64,000 nt of DNA, from assembly GCF_014650075.1 (NCBI RefSeq), contig NZ_BMUG01000004.1, positions 620,001-684,000 on the forward strand. The letters run 5' to 3'. Position 1 is the first letter of the stretch. Each line of letters starts with the position of its first letter. The DNA comes from Streptomyces microflavus (GTDB lineage: Bacteria; Actinomycetota; Actinomycetes; Streptomycetales; Streptomycetaceae). Under the pieces are notes generated by a model that made no database searches, was not told where the DNA came from, and saw only the letters and a program-made list of their open reading frames with translations. The position numbers and the translations under genes are program-made. Positions 36,214-44,283 of the stretch are shown one piece after another.

Positions 36214-36728
36214 GACGAGGTCTCCTTGGCCAGTTCGGTCAGCAGGTAGGCGTGGGCCGCGGCCGCGCCCGCCACCGATGCCAGCAGCCGGGCCAGCTCC
36301 GGTTCCGCGGTGAGCAGGGCTTCGGCGTGCGCGTCGGCCCGGCGGCGCTCGGCGGCGGCCAGCTCCTTCAGGGCGGCCTTCGCGTCGGTGGAGACGGGAC
36401 CGGCCGCGGGCGGGGCGGCGGCCTTCCCGCCACCCGCCGACAGGGCCTTGGTGTGCTCCCGTACGGCCGCCCGCAGGGGCGCCAGGCCCTCCGCGAGGTC
36501 CGGATGGGCCTCGGCGGCCAGGTCGTAGTGGGCGAGCGTCAGGGCGGCGGTGTGCGCAGCCGTCGTCCGCAGCTTCTTCTCGGCCCGGACCGCTTCGGCC
36601 TCGGTGCGCACGGGTCCGCTCCGGCCCGGGCTCTTGTCGTCGTCCCCGCAGCCGGTCAGCACCGCACCCAGTGCGAGAGCCCCCGTCGCGGTGAGCGCCC
36701 CCCTGCGGGTCGTCCCCGTGCGCCGCAC
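36210..36728 (-). CDS. Predicted lipoprotein of unknown function, coupled to DUF4439
   Basis: 172 residues. GTG at 36728 follows AAGGAG by 5 nt and begins a lipoprotein signal with RR (residues 8-9), a hydrophobic core and lipobox VLTGC with Cys27. The mature part is Ala/Lys-rich and helical, with an Asp/Lys-rich start (GDDDKS), and may be partly related to the DUF4439 ferritin-like fold. It is the first gene of a two-gene unit and is divergent from rimP across 176 bp. Confidence 0.8.
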   Translation of the reverse strand: MRRTGTTRRGALTATGALALGAVLTGCGDDDKSPGRSGPVRTEAEAVRAEKKLRTTAAHTAALTLAHYDLAAEAHPDLAEGLAPLRAAVREHTKALSAGGGKAAAPPAAGPVSTDAKAALKELAAAERRRADAHAEALLTAEPELARLLASVAGAAAAHAYLLTELAKETSS

Positions 36729-36756
36729 GTTTCTCCTTCGGGCCGGGACCGATCCT

Positions 36757-36769
36757 GACAGGATCTGTC
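36757..36769. promoter_or_regulatory. Dyad upstream of the lipoprotein gene
   Basis: GACAG-GAT-CTGTC (36757-36769), flanked by further partial symmetry (7 of 9 outer positions), 29-41 bp before the lipoprotein GTG. A candidate operator; the regulator is unknown. Confidence 0.35.
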
Positions 36770-36904
36770 CTGAAGTGATCACCGCAGGCGAGCGTACCCG
36801 CGGCAACAGGGCAGGCGGACGGCAACACCCCTGGCGACCGGATACCCTTTGACCTGACACACGACGATCCCCACAACAGCACACGCGGCCGAGGAGTCAC
36901 CCGG

Positions 36905-37408
36905 ATGAGCACCACCCAGAGCGAGAGGCTGCGCGGGTTGCTGGAACCGCTCGTCAGCGCGCAGCAGCTGGACCTCGAGGAGATCGAGGTGTCCCGGGCC
37001 GGCCGACGTGGAGTGCTGCGGGTCATCGTGGACTCCGACGAGGGCGTGGAGCTGGACACCTGCGCGGAGCTGAGCCGCGAGATCTCCCAGAAGCTGGACG
37101 AGACCGACGTGATGGGCGAGGGCGAGTACGTCCTCGAAGTCAGCTCCCCCGGCGCGGACCGTCCGCTGACCGAGCACCGCCACTACGTACGCGCCACCGG
37201 CCGGCTGGCCAGGTTCCACCTCGCCGCCGACGGCTCCGGTGAGCTGGTCGCCCGCATCCTCGCCGTGGACGAGGACGGGCTGGACCTCGAAGTGCCCGGC
37301 GTCAAGGGCCGCAAGCCCACGTCCCGCCGCCTCGCCTTCGACGAGATCGCCAAGGCGCGCGTGGAGATCGAATTCAACCGCAAGGACAAGAAGGAAGAGG
37401 AGGCGTAG
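36905..37408 (+). CDS. rimP: Ribosome maturation factor RimP
   Basis: 167 residues. The N-terminal domain has [18 protein letters not shown] and [18 protein letters not shown]; the [21 protein letters not shown] hinge is the RimP signature, followed by the small Sm-like C-terminal domain and a basic/acidic tail ([10 protein letters not shown]). It assists 30S subunit assembly. The ATG at 36905 is preceded by GAGGAGTCACCCGG. It is the first gene of the rimP-nusA-ylxR-infB-ylxP-rbfA-truB cluster, 2 bp before nusA. Confidence 0.95.
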   Translation: MSTTQSERLRGLLEPLVSAQQLDLEEIEVSRAGRRGVLRVIVDSDEGVELDTCAELSREISQKLDETDVMGEGEYVLEVSSPGADRPLTEHRHYVRATGRLARFHLAADGSGELVARILAVDEDGLDLEVPGVKGRKPTSRRLAFDEIAKARVEIEFNRKDKKEEEA

Positions 37409-37410
37409 CC

Positions 37411-38451
37411 GTGGACATCGATGTGAAGCTTTTGAAGGGCTTGGCGCAGGACAAGGAGATCCCCTTCGACGTGCTCGTCGCGGCGATCGAGTCGGCGCTC
37501 CTCATCGCGTACCACCGCACCGACGGCAGCCACCGCCGGGCGCGCGTGAAGCTCGACGAGAACGGCCACGTCACCGTGTGGGCCAAGGAGGACCCGGCCG
37601 ACCTCGAAGAGGGCCAGGAGCCCAAGGAGTTCGACGACACCCCCTCCGGGTTCGGCCGGATCGCCGCGACCACCGCCAAGCAGGTCATCCTGCAGCGGCT
37701 GCGCGACGCCGAGGACGACCGGACCTTCGGGGAGTACGCGGGCCACGAGGGCGATGTCGTCACCGGCGTCGTCCAGCAGGGCAAGGACCCCAAGAACGTC
37801 CTGGTCGACATCGGCAAGATGGAAGCCATGCTTCCGGTCCAGGAGCAGGTCCCGGGCGAGGAGTACACCCACGGTCTGCGCCTTCGTACGTATGTCGTAC
37901 GGGTCGCCAAGGGCGTCCGCGGTCCCTCGGTGACGCTTTCGCGCACCCACCCCAACCTGGTGAAGAAGCTCTTCGCGCTGGAGGTCCCCGAGATCGCGGA
38001 CGGCTCCGTGGTCATCGAGGCCATCGCCCGCGAGGCCGGCCACCGCAGCAAGATCGCGGTGCGCTCCACCCGTTCGGGCCTCAACGCCAAGGGCGCCTGC
38101 ATCGGCCCGATGGGCGGCCGTGTGCGCAATGTCATGGCCGAGCTGCACGGCGAGAAGATCGACATCGTGGACTGGTCGGACGACCCGGCCGAGATGGTCG
38201 CCAACGCGCTCTCGCCCGCCCGGGTGAGCAAGGTCGAGGTCGTCGACCTCGGCGCCCGCTCCGCCCGGGTCACCGTGCCCGACTACCAGCTGTCGCTGGC
38301 GATCGGCAAGGAGGGCCAGAACGCCCGCCTCGCCGCCCGCCTCACCGGCTGGCGCATCGACATCCGCCCCGACACCGAGACGGACGAAGAGCGCGAGAAC
38401 GCCGACCGCGAGCGGGCCGAGCGGGCCCGGGAGCGCTCGGAAAGGCGTTGA
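37411..38451 (+). CDS. nusA: Transcription termination/antitermination factor NusA
   Basis: 346 residues; the N-terminal domain, S1 domain (about 130-195, starting [12 protein letters not shown]), and two KH domains ([15 protein letters not shown] in the second) are present. The C-terminal acidic repeats found in E. coli NusA are absent, as usual in Gram-positives. It binds RNA polymerase and nascent RNA to modulate pausing and termination. GTG at 37411 follows GAGGAGG and is 2 bp after rimP. The C-terminus is charged ([14 protein letters not shown]). Confidence 0.96.
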   Translation: MDIDVKLLKGLAQDKEIPFDVLVAAIESALLIAYHRTDGSHRRARVKLDENGHVTVWAKEDPADLEEGQEPKEFDDTPSGFGRIAATTAKQVILQRLRDAEDDRTFGEYAGHEGDVVTGVVQQGKDPKNVLVDIGKMEAMLPVQEQVPGEEYTHGLRLRTYVVRVAKGVRGPSVTLSRTHPNLVKKLFALEVPEIADGSVVIEAIAREAGHRSKIAVRSTRSGLNAKGACIGPMGGRVRNVMAELHGEKIDIVDWSDDPAEMVANALSPARVSKVEVVDLGARSARVTVPDYQLSLAIGKEGQNARLAARLTGWRIDIRPDTETDEERENADRERAERARERSERR

Positions 38452-38564
38452 CCCGGAGCGGGTCCAGGGAATAGATCTTGGCCGTACGCCGCTGAGATCA
38501 CGACAACATCCGTTCGATTTTTGCCCCAAAGAGGTGAGGTCGGTACGGGGAGGTAGACTTAAAC

Positions 38565-38843
38565 GTGTCTGGCCGGACGCAAGCCCGCGCTTGCCCCGAG
38601 CGAACCTGTGTGGGATGCCGGGAGCGAGCGGCCAAGAGCGAGCTGCTGCGCATCGTGGTGGACGAGGGCGTCTGCGCCCCTGATCCACGCGGTACGCTGC
38701 CCGGCCGGGGTGCTTATGTGCACCCCACCTCTGTCTGTCTCGACCTGGCGGTTCGCCGCCGGGCATTCCCCCGGGCCTTCAAGGCCAAGGGGCCGTTCGA
38801 CACCGCGGCACTCACGCGGTTCGTCGAGCGGGTGACACCGTAA
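38565..38843 (+). CDS. ylxR: YlxR family (DUF448) RNA-binding protein
   Basis: 92 residues. The YlxR motifs are ERTCVGCRERAAKSELLRI and LPGRGAYVHP. The family binds RNA and in some bacteria modulates RNase P or acts as a nucleoid-associated protein. GTG at 38565 has no close ribosome site; TAGACT at 38554-38559 ends 5 nt before it, so the gene may also be expressed from a leaderless promoter inside the cluster. The next gene, infB, follows after a 148-bp leader. Confidence 0.92.
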   Translation: MSGRTQARACPERTCVGCRERAAKSELLRIVVDEGVCAPDPRGTLPGRGAYVHPTSVCLDLAVRRRAFPRAFKAKGPFDTAALTRFVERVTP

Positions 38844-38910
38844 GAAAGTGAACGGCACGGGACCCCGTGCGGTCAGGTACCTCGCGAGTTGGAAGTAGGT
38901 CGAGATTGCG

Positions 38911-38953
38911 ATGAGCACTCGATGAGTACGCGATGAGTACGCCCATGAAGTAG
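38911..38953 (+). other. Three start-stop-overlapping micro-ORFs in the infB leader
   Basis: Three tandem 11-bp repeats (from 38909, 38920 and 38931; CGATGAG(C/T)AC(T/G)) each contain an ATG that overlaps the previous TGA as ATGA. They encode MSTR (38911-38925), MSTR (38922-38936) and MSTPMK (38933-38953, stop TAG). Ribosome sites are weak (GAG only). The arrangement would allow a ribosome to terminate and restart three times before reaching the infB hairpin region. Confidence 0.7.
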
Positions 38954-38957
38954 CGAC

Positions 38958-39007
38958 GGTCCGGCGGTAACCCGGACCTAAAAGGAGCGAAGTGGCTAAG
39001 GTCCGGG
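38958..39007 (+). promoter_or_regulatory. Mutually exclusive hairpins controlling the infB start region
   Basis: Arm A (38958-38964, GGTCCGG) pairs with arm B (38972-38978) in a 7-bp local hairpin. Arm B extended (38971-38979) also pairs perfectly over 9 bp with arm C (38999-39007). The B-C hairpin holds AAAAGGAG and the GTG of infB inside its 19-nt loop. The last micro-ORF stop lies 5 nt before arm A, so a ribosome there would mask A and favour B-C. Translational attenuation is inferred. Confidence 0.6.
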
Positions 39008-42000
39008 TATACGAACTCGCCAAGGAGTTCGGCGTAGAGAGCAAGGTCGTCATGGCCAAGCTCCAAGAACTCGGTGAATTCGTCCGTTCGGCGTCCTCGA
39101 CGATCGAGGCGCCGGTTGTACGTAAGTTGACCGATGCACTGCAGGGGCCCGGCGGCAACGCCGGCAAGTCCGCTGCCAAGCCTGGCGCGCCCCGCAAGGC
39201 GACGCCCGCAAAGCCCGCAGCGCCCTCCCCGGCCGCCGCGGCACGTCCCGCTGCCCCGAAGCCCGGCGTCCCGGCTGCCAAGCCGGCCGCGTCCGAGGCC
39301 CCGGAGAGCAGCGCCCCGGCAGAGCCTTCGGCTCCGTCGGCGGGCCCCCGTCCGGGTCCGAAGCCCGCGCCGAAGGCGGCCCCGGTGACCCCGGTCCCGG
39401 CCGCCGAGTTCTCGGCTCCGGCTCCGGCTCAGCCGGCCGCCCCCCAGCAGCCCCAGGCCCCGCGTCCCGCGGGTGCCACTCCCGGACCGCGTCCGGCCCG
39501 TCCGGCTCCGGCCGGCGGTCAGCGCGACGCCGGCCAGCGTGACGGTGGAGCCCGCGAGGGCGGCCAGCGTGACGGCGGCCGTGGCGGCGAGCGTGGCGGA
39601 GACCGCCCCGCACGCCCCGCGGGCCAGGGCGCCCCGCGCCCCGGCGGTACCCGTCCGGCCGGTCCCCGTCCGGGCAACAACCCCTTCACCTCCGGCGGTT
39701 CCACCGGCATGGCGCGCCCCTCGGCGCCCCGTCCCGGCGGTGCCCCGCGCCCCGGTGGCGGCTCGGAGCGCCCCGGCGCCCCGCGTCCCCAGGGCAGTGG
39801 CCCCGGCGGCGCCCCGCGTCCGCAGGGTGGTCAGGGTCAGGGCGGTGCCCGTCCGGCTCCGGGCGGCATGCCCCGCCCGCAGGCTCCGCGTCCCGGCGGC
39901 GGTCCCGCCGGTAACCGTCCGAACCCGGGCATGATGCCGCAGCGTCCCGCTGCGGGCCCGCGTCCCGGCGGTGGCCCCGGCGGTGGCCGCGGTCCCGGTG
40001 CCGGTGGCGGCGGTCGCCCCGGTGGCGGCGGCGGTGCCGGTCGTCCCGGTGGCGGTGGCGGCGGTTTCGCCGGTCGTCCCGGTGGCGGTGGCGGCGGCTT
40101 CGCAGGCCGTCCGGCAGGTCCTGGTGGTGGCGGCGGCGGTGCCGGTCGTCCCGGTGGTGGCGGCGGCTTCGGCGGTCGTCCCGGCTTCGGCGGTCGTCCG
40201 GGTGGTCCCGGTGGCCGTGGTGGCACACAGGGTGCGTTCGGCCGTCCCGGCGGTCCGGCGCGTCGTGGTCGCAAGTCGAAGCGGCAGAGGCGCCAGGAGT
40301 ACGAGGCCATGCAGGCCCCGTCCGTCGGCGGCGTCATGCTGCCTCGCGGCAACGGACAGGCTGTCCGGCTGTCGCGCGGTGCCTCGCTCACCGACTTCGC
40401 GGAGAAGATCAACGCCAACCCGGCGTCGCTCGTCGCCGTGATGATGAACCTCGGAGAGATGGTCACGGCGACGCAGTCCGTCTCCGACGAGACGCTGCGG
40501 CTTCTCGCGGACGAGATGAACTACGTCCTGGAGATCGTCAGCCCCGAGGAGGAGGACCGCGAGCTGCTCGAGTCCTTCGACATCGAGTTCGGCGAGGACG
40601 AGGGCGGCGAAGAGGCCCTGGTCTCCCGTCCGCCGGTCGTGACCGTCATGGGTCACGTCGACCACGGTAAGACCCGACTGCTGGACGCGATCCGCAAGAC
40701 GAACGTCGTTGCGGGCGAGGCCGGCGGCATCACCCAGCACATCGGTGCCTACCAGGTCTCCTCCGAGGTCAACGGCGAGGACCGCAAGATCACCTTCATC
40801 GACACCCCGGGTCACGAGGCGTTCACCGCCATGCGTGCACGTGGTGCGAAGTCGACCGACATCGCGATCCTCGTGGTGGCGGCCAACGACGGTGTGATGC
40901 CCCAGACGATCGAGGCGCTGAACCACGCCAAGGCGGCCGACGTGCCGATCGTGGTCGCGGTCAACAAGATCGACGTCGAGGGTGCCGACCCGACCAAGGT
41001 GCGCGGTCAGCTCACCGAGTTCGGTCTGGTGGCCGAGGAGTACGGCGGCGACACCATGTTCGTCGACATCTCCGCCAAGCAGGGCCTCAACATCGAGGCG
41101 CTCCTGGAGGCCGTCGTCCTCACCGCCGACGCCTCGCTCGACCTGCGGGCCAACCCGGAGCAGGACGCGCAGGGTATTGCGATCGAGTCCCACCTCGACC
41201 GCGGTCGCGGTGCCGTCTCGACCGTCCTGGTCCAGCGCGGAACGCTGCGCATCGGCGACACGATGGTCGTGGGCGACGCCTACGGCCGCGTGCGCGCCAT
41301 GCTCGACGACAACGGTCAGAACGTGCAGGAAGCGGGTCCCTCGACCCCCGTCCTGGTGCTCGGTCTCACCAACGTCCCGGGTGCCGGCGACAACTTCCTG
41401 GTCGTCGACGAGGACCGTACGGCCCGTCAGATCGCCGAGAAGCGTGCCGCTCGTGAGCGCAACGCCAACTTCGCCCGCAAGGGTGTCCGGTTCTCCCTGG
41501 AGAACCTGGACGAGGCGCTCAAGGCCGGTCTGGTCCAGGAGCTCAACCTCATCATCAAGGGCGACGCGTCCGGTTCGGTGGAGGCTCTCGAGTCCTCGCT
41601 GCTCCAGCTCGACGTCGGTGAAGAGGTCGACATCCGGGTCCTGCACCGCGGTGTGGGTGCGGTCACCGAGTCGGACATCAACCTGGCGACGGGTTCCGAC
41701 GCCATCGTGATCGGCTTCAACGTGCGCGCCGCAGGGCGTGCCGAGCAGATGGCCGAGCGCGAAGGCGTGGACGTCCGGTACTACTCGGTCATCTACCAGG
41801 CGATCGAAGAGATCGAAGCGGCCCTCAAGGGCATGCTCAAGCCGGAGTACGAAGAGGTCGAGCTCGGTACGGCGGAGATCCGCGAGATCTTCCGCTCGTC
41901 CAAGCTGGGCAACATCGCCGGTGTGCTGGTCCGCTCCGGCGAGGTCAAGCGCAACACCAAGGCGCGCCTGCTGCGCGATGGCAAGGTCATCGCGGAGAGC

Positions 42001-42150
42001 CTCAACATCTCCGGTCTGCGCCGCTTCAAGGACGACGTCACCGAGATCCGCGAAGGCTTCGAGGGCGGTATCAACCTCGGAAACTTCAACGACATCAAGA
42101 TCGACGACGTCATCGCGACGTACGAGATGCGCGAGAAGCCGCGAGGCTGA
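38992..42150 (+). CDS. infB: Translation initiation factor IF-2
   Basis: 1052 residues, in the range for Streptomyces. N-terminal IF2N domain (about 1-55). A long Pro/Gly/Arg/Ala linker (about 56-430) follows, with [13 protein letters not shown] runs at 39990-40220. A second IF2N region is near 463-515. The GTPase domain has G1 GHVDHGKT at 554-561, DTPGHEAF and NKID, and the C-terminal fMet-tRNA-binding domains follow. It places initiator tRNA on the 30S subunit. GTG at 38992 follows AAAAGGAG. The leader carries tandem micro-ORFs and competing hairpins, so translation of infB is probably regulated. It is followed by three hairpins. Confidence 0.97.
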   Translation: MAKVRVYELAKEFGVESKVVMAKLQELGEFVRSASSTIEAPVVRKLTDALQGPGGNAGKSAAKPGAPRKATPAKPAAPSPAAAARPAAPKPGVPAAKPAASEAPESSAPAEPSAPSAGPRPGPKPAPKAAPVTPVPAAEFSAPAPAQPAAPQQPQAPRPAGATPGPRPARPAPAGGQRDAGQRDGGAREGGQRDGGRGGERGGDRPARPAGQGAPRPGGTRPAGPRPGNNPFTSGGSTGMARPSAPRPGGAPRPGGGSERPGAPRPQGSGPGGAPRPQGGQGQGGARPAPGGMPRPQAPRPGGGPAGNRPNPGMMPQRPAAGPRPGGGPGGGRGPGAGGGGRPGGGGGAGRPGGGGGGFAGRPGGGGGGFAGRPAGPGGGGGGAGRPGGGGGFGGRPGFGGRPGGPGGRGGTQGAFGRPGGPARRGRKSKRQRRQEYEAMQAPSVGGVMLPRGNGQAVRLSRGASLTDFAEKINANPASLVAVMMNLGEMVTATQSVSDETLRLLADEMNYVLEIVSPEEEDRELLESFDIEFGEDEGGEEALVSRPPVVTVMGHVDHGKTRLLDAIRKTNVVAGEAGGITQHIGAYQVSSEVNGEDRKITFIDTPGHEAFTAMRARGAKSTDIAILVVAANDGVMPQTIEALNHAKAADVPIVVAVNKIDVEGADPTKVRGQLTEFGLVAEEYGGDTMFVDISAKQGLNIEALLEAVVLTADASLDLRANPEQDAQGIAIESHLDRGRGAVSTVLVQRGTLRIGDTMVVGDAYGRVRAMLDDNGQNVQEAGPSTPVLVLGLTNVPGAGDNFLVVDEDRTARQIAEKRAARERNANFARKGVRFSLENLDEALKAGLVQELNLIIKGDASGSVEALESSLLQLDVGEEVDIRVLHRGVGAVTESDINLATGSDAIVIGFNVRAAGRAEQMAEREGVDVRYYSVIYQAIEEIEAALKGMLKPEYEEVELGTAEIREIFRSSKLGNIAGVLVRSGEVKRNTKARLLRDGKVIAESLNISGLRRFKDDVTEIREGFEGGINLGNFNDIKIDDVIATYEMREKPRG

Positions 42151-42167
42151 TCCGCAAGGATTCGGCA

Positions 42168-42195
42168 GGGTCCCGGGGGTTCGCCCCCGGAACCC
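42168..42195 (+). terminator. Terminator with TTCG tetraloop after infB
   Basis: 12-bp arms with one mismatch (42168-42179 and 42184-42195) closed by TTCG, 17 bp after the infB stop. The UUCG loop makes this an unusually stable RNA hairpin. Confidence 0.7.
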
Positions 42196-42208
42196 CGCCA
42201 GCACGGTC

Positions 42209-42293
42209 GGGGCCGGTCGACGGGTCGTATTTCCGTCGATCGGCCCCGGCCGTTCCGGTACGGTTCTGATGTCCCCGCCAAGTTCTGGCGGGG
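42209..42293 (+). terminator. Two further hairpins in the infB-ylxP gap
   Basis: Arms 42209-42223/42233-42247 (15 bp, one G-T wobble) and 42273-42280/42286-42293 (perfect 8 bp, AGTTC loop). Together with the TTCG hairpin they fill the 177-bp gap. The last one ends 34 nt before ylxP and could shape its leader rather than terminate. Confidence 0.5.
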
Positions 42294-42327
42294 CACGAAC
42301 CCGAACCGGCGGGACATCCGGACACAC

Positions 42328-42621
42328 ATGTATGTGGGGACCCTGTCCTTCGATCTGCTCCTCGGCGACGTACGGTCGTTGAAGGAGAAACGCTCCGTCG
42401 TCCGTCCGATCGTCGCCGAACTCCAGCGCAAGTACGCGGTGAGTGCGGCGGAGACCGGCGGACAGGATCTCCACCGCAGGGCCGAGATCGGCCTCGCCGT
42501 GGTATCCGGTGACACCGGACACCTGACGGACGTGCTGGACCGGTGCGAGCGGCTGGTGGCCGCGCGCCCCGAGGTGGAGCTGCTGTCGGTGAGACGGCGG
42601 CTGCACAGTGACGAAGACTGA
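42328..42621 (+). CDS. ylxP: DUF503 (YlxP) family protein
   Basis: 97 residues. The DUF503 signature SLKEKRSVVRPIVAELQRKY and a ferredoxin-like alpha-beta pattern are present. The family is linked to ribosome assembly by its constant location beside infB and rbfA; no activity is established. ATG at 42328 follows GGACATCCGGA, a modest ribosome site. 36 bp precede rbfA. Confidence 0.9.
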   Translation: MYVGTLSFDLLLGDVRSLKEKRSVVRPIVAELQRKYAVSAAETGGQDLHRRAEIGLAVVSGDTGHLTDVLDRCERLVAARPEVELLSVRRRLHSDED

Positions 42622-42657
42622 CAGCCAAGCGAAATCAGAAGGAAGAGTGACGGACCG

Positions 42658-43152
42658 GTGACCGACAACGCGCGGGCCCGCAAGCTGGCCGATCGCATCC
42701 AGGTCGTGGTCGCGGAGACCCTGGACCGGCGAATCAAGGATCCGCGGCTGGGATTCGTGACGATCACGGACGCCCGGGTCACGGGCGACCTGCGGGAGGC
42801 CACGGTCTTCTACACGGTCTACGGCGACGACGAGGAGCGCGCGGCCTCCGCCGCGGCGCTGGAGAGCGCCAAGGGCGTCCTCCGCTCCGAGGTCGGCCGG
42901 CAGACCGGGGTCCGGTTCACGCCGAGCCTGGCCTTCGTCCCGGACGCCCTCCCGGACAACGCCCGCACCATCGAGGACCTCCTCGACAAGGCGCGGGCCA
43001 AGGACGCGGAGGTGCGCGAGGTCTCCACGGGCGCGAAGTACGCCGGCGACGCCGACCCGTACCGCAAGCCCGAGGACGAGGACGACGAAGCCGACGCCCC
43101 CTCCGAGAAGGACGGCCCCTCCGAGAAGAACGAGGGCCCGGCCTCCGCATGA
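42658..43152 (+). CDS. rbfA: Ribosome-binding factor A
   Basis: 164 residues. The KH-like fold has [44 protein letters not shown], the RbfA signature region, followed by [27 protein letters not shown] 45-residue acidic tail ([19 protein letters not shown]) is longer than in E. coli. It helps mature the 16S 5' end and 30S subunit. GTG at 42658 follows AAGGAAGAG. The stop overlaps the truB ATG. Confidence 0.95.
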   Translation: MTDNARARKLADRIQVVVAETLDRRIKDPRLGFVTITDARVTGDLREATVFYTVYGDDEERAASAAALESAKGVLRSEVGRQTGVRFTPSLAFVPDALPDNARTIEDLLDKARAKDAEVREVSTGAKYAGDADPYRKPEDEDDEADAPSEKDGPSEKNEGPASA

Positions 43153-44048
43153 CCGAGCAGACCACCACGCCGGACGGCCTTGTCATCGTCGACAAGCCGT
43201 CCGGCTTCACTTCGCACGACGTCGTGGCCAAGATGCGCGGCATCGCCCGCACCCGCCGCGTCGGCCACGCCGGGACCCTCGACCCGATGGCGACCGGGGT
43301 CCTCGTGCTCGGTGTCCAGCGGGCCACCAAGCTCCTCGGCCACCTCGCGCTGACCGAGAAGGAGTACCTGGGCACCATCCGGCTCGGGCAGGACACCGTC
43401 ACCGACGACGCCGAGGGCGAGATCACCTCGTCCACCGACGCTTCCGGCGTGACCCGGGAGGGCATCGACGCCGGGGTGGCCGCACTGACCGGCCGGATCA
43501 TGCAGGTCCCGTCCAAGGTCAGCGCCATCAAGATCGACGGCAAGCGGTCCTACGCGCGGGTGCGCGGCGGCGAGGAGTTCGAGATCCCGGCCCGCCCGGT
43601 CACCGTCTCCTCCTTCCGCGTCTACGACGTCCGCGAGGCCGTCGCCGAGGACGGCACCCCCGTCGTGGACCTGGTCGTCTCCGTCGTCTGCTCCTCGGGG
43701 ACGTACATCCGCGCCCTCGCCCGCGACCTCGGCGCCGGGCTCGGCGTCGGCGGCCACCTCACGGCGCTGCGCCGCACCCGGGTCGGCCCGTACGGGCTGG
43801 ACGCAGCCCGCACGCTCGACCAGCACCAGGAGGAGCTGACGGTGATGCCGGTCGCCGACGCGGCCGCCTCCGCCTTCCCCCGCTGGGACGTCGACGAGAA
43901 GCGCGCCAAGCTGCTCCTCAACGGCGTACGGCTGGACATGCCCGCGTATCCGCAGGGACCGGTCGCGGTCTTCGGGCCCGACGGGGCGTTCCTCGTGCTC
44001 GTGGAGGAGGAGAAGGGCAAGGCCAAGAGCCTCGCCGTCTTCGCCTGA
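43149..44048 (+). CDS. truB: tRNA pseudouridine(55) synthase TruB
   Basis: 299 residues. The catalytic motif [18 protein letters not shown] contains the nucleophilic Asp; [30 protein letters not shown] and a C-terminal PUA-like region are also present. It makes pseudouridine 55 in the tRNA T-loop. The ATG overlaps rbfA by 4 nt (ATGA), so translation is coupled. It is the last gene of the cluster and is followed by a perfect terminator. Confidence 0.96.
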   Translation: MTEQTTTPDGLVIVDKPSGFTSHDVVAKMRGIARTRRVGHAGTLDPMATGVLVLGVQRATKLLGHLALTEKEYLGTIRLGQDTVTDDAEGEITSSTDASGVTREGIDAGVAALTGRIMQVPSKVSAIKIDGKRSYARVRGGEEFEIPARPVTVSSFRVYDVREAVAEDGTPVVDLVVSVVCSSGTYIRALARDLGAGLGVGGHLTALRRTRVGPYGLDAARTLDQHQEELTVMPVADAAASAFPRWDVDEKRAKLLLNGVRLDMPAYPQGPVAVFGPDGAFLVLVEEEKGKAKSLAVFA

Positions 44049-44095
44049 GCCGTCCCGCACGGTGTCTCCGCCCGAGCCGCTCCCCGCACGGTGTG

Positions 44096-44137
44096 TGTGG
44101 AGCGGGCACCACCCCCCCACCCGGTGCCCGCTCCACA
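44096..44137 (+). terminator. Terminator after truB
   Basis: Perfect 15-bp arms (44096-44110 and 44123-44137) with a 12-nt C-rich loop, 47 bp after the truB stop. Confidence 0.8.
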
Positions 44138-44283
44138 TTCCCCACCCCGGGACCATCTCTGCTCCGCCGGGACACGCCTATTCACCCCATCGGCCGGGCG
44201 CTCGGAGTGAATATCGGGGGCGCGGGGGGCGCTTTCCCCCTCCGCGCTACTCCTGGAGATCACCGGCGGCCTAACGTCGGACC

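Noticed and set aside
39990..40220. GGTGGCGGC-type repeats resembling a repeat array or CRISPR
   Set aside because: No conserved repeat-spacer structure; it is the Gly-rich linker of IF-2 in frame.
38812..42606. Very long open frame antisense to infB (about 1264 codons)
   Set aside because: Repetitive Thr/Ala/Arg/Val-rich translation without domain motifs; it mirrors the GC-biased codons of infB and has no ribosome site.
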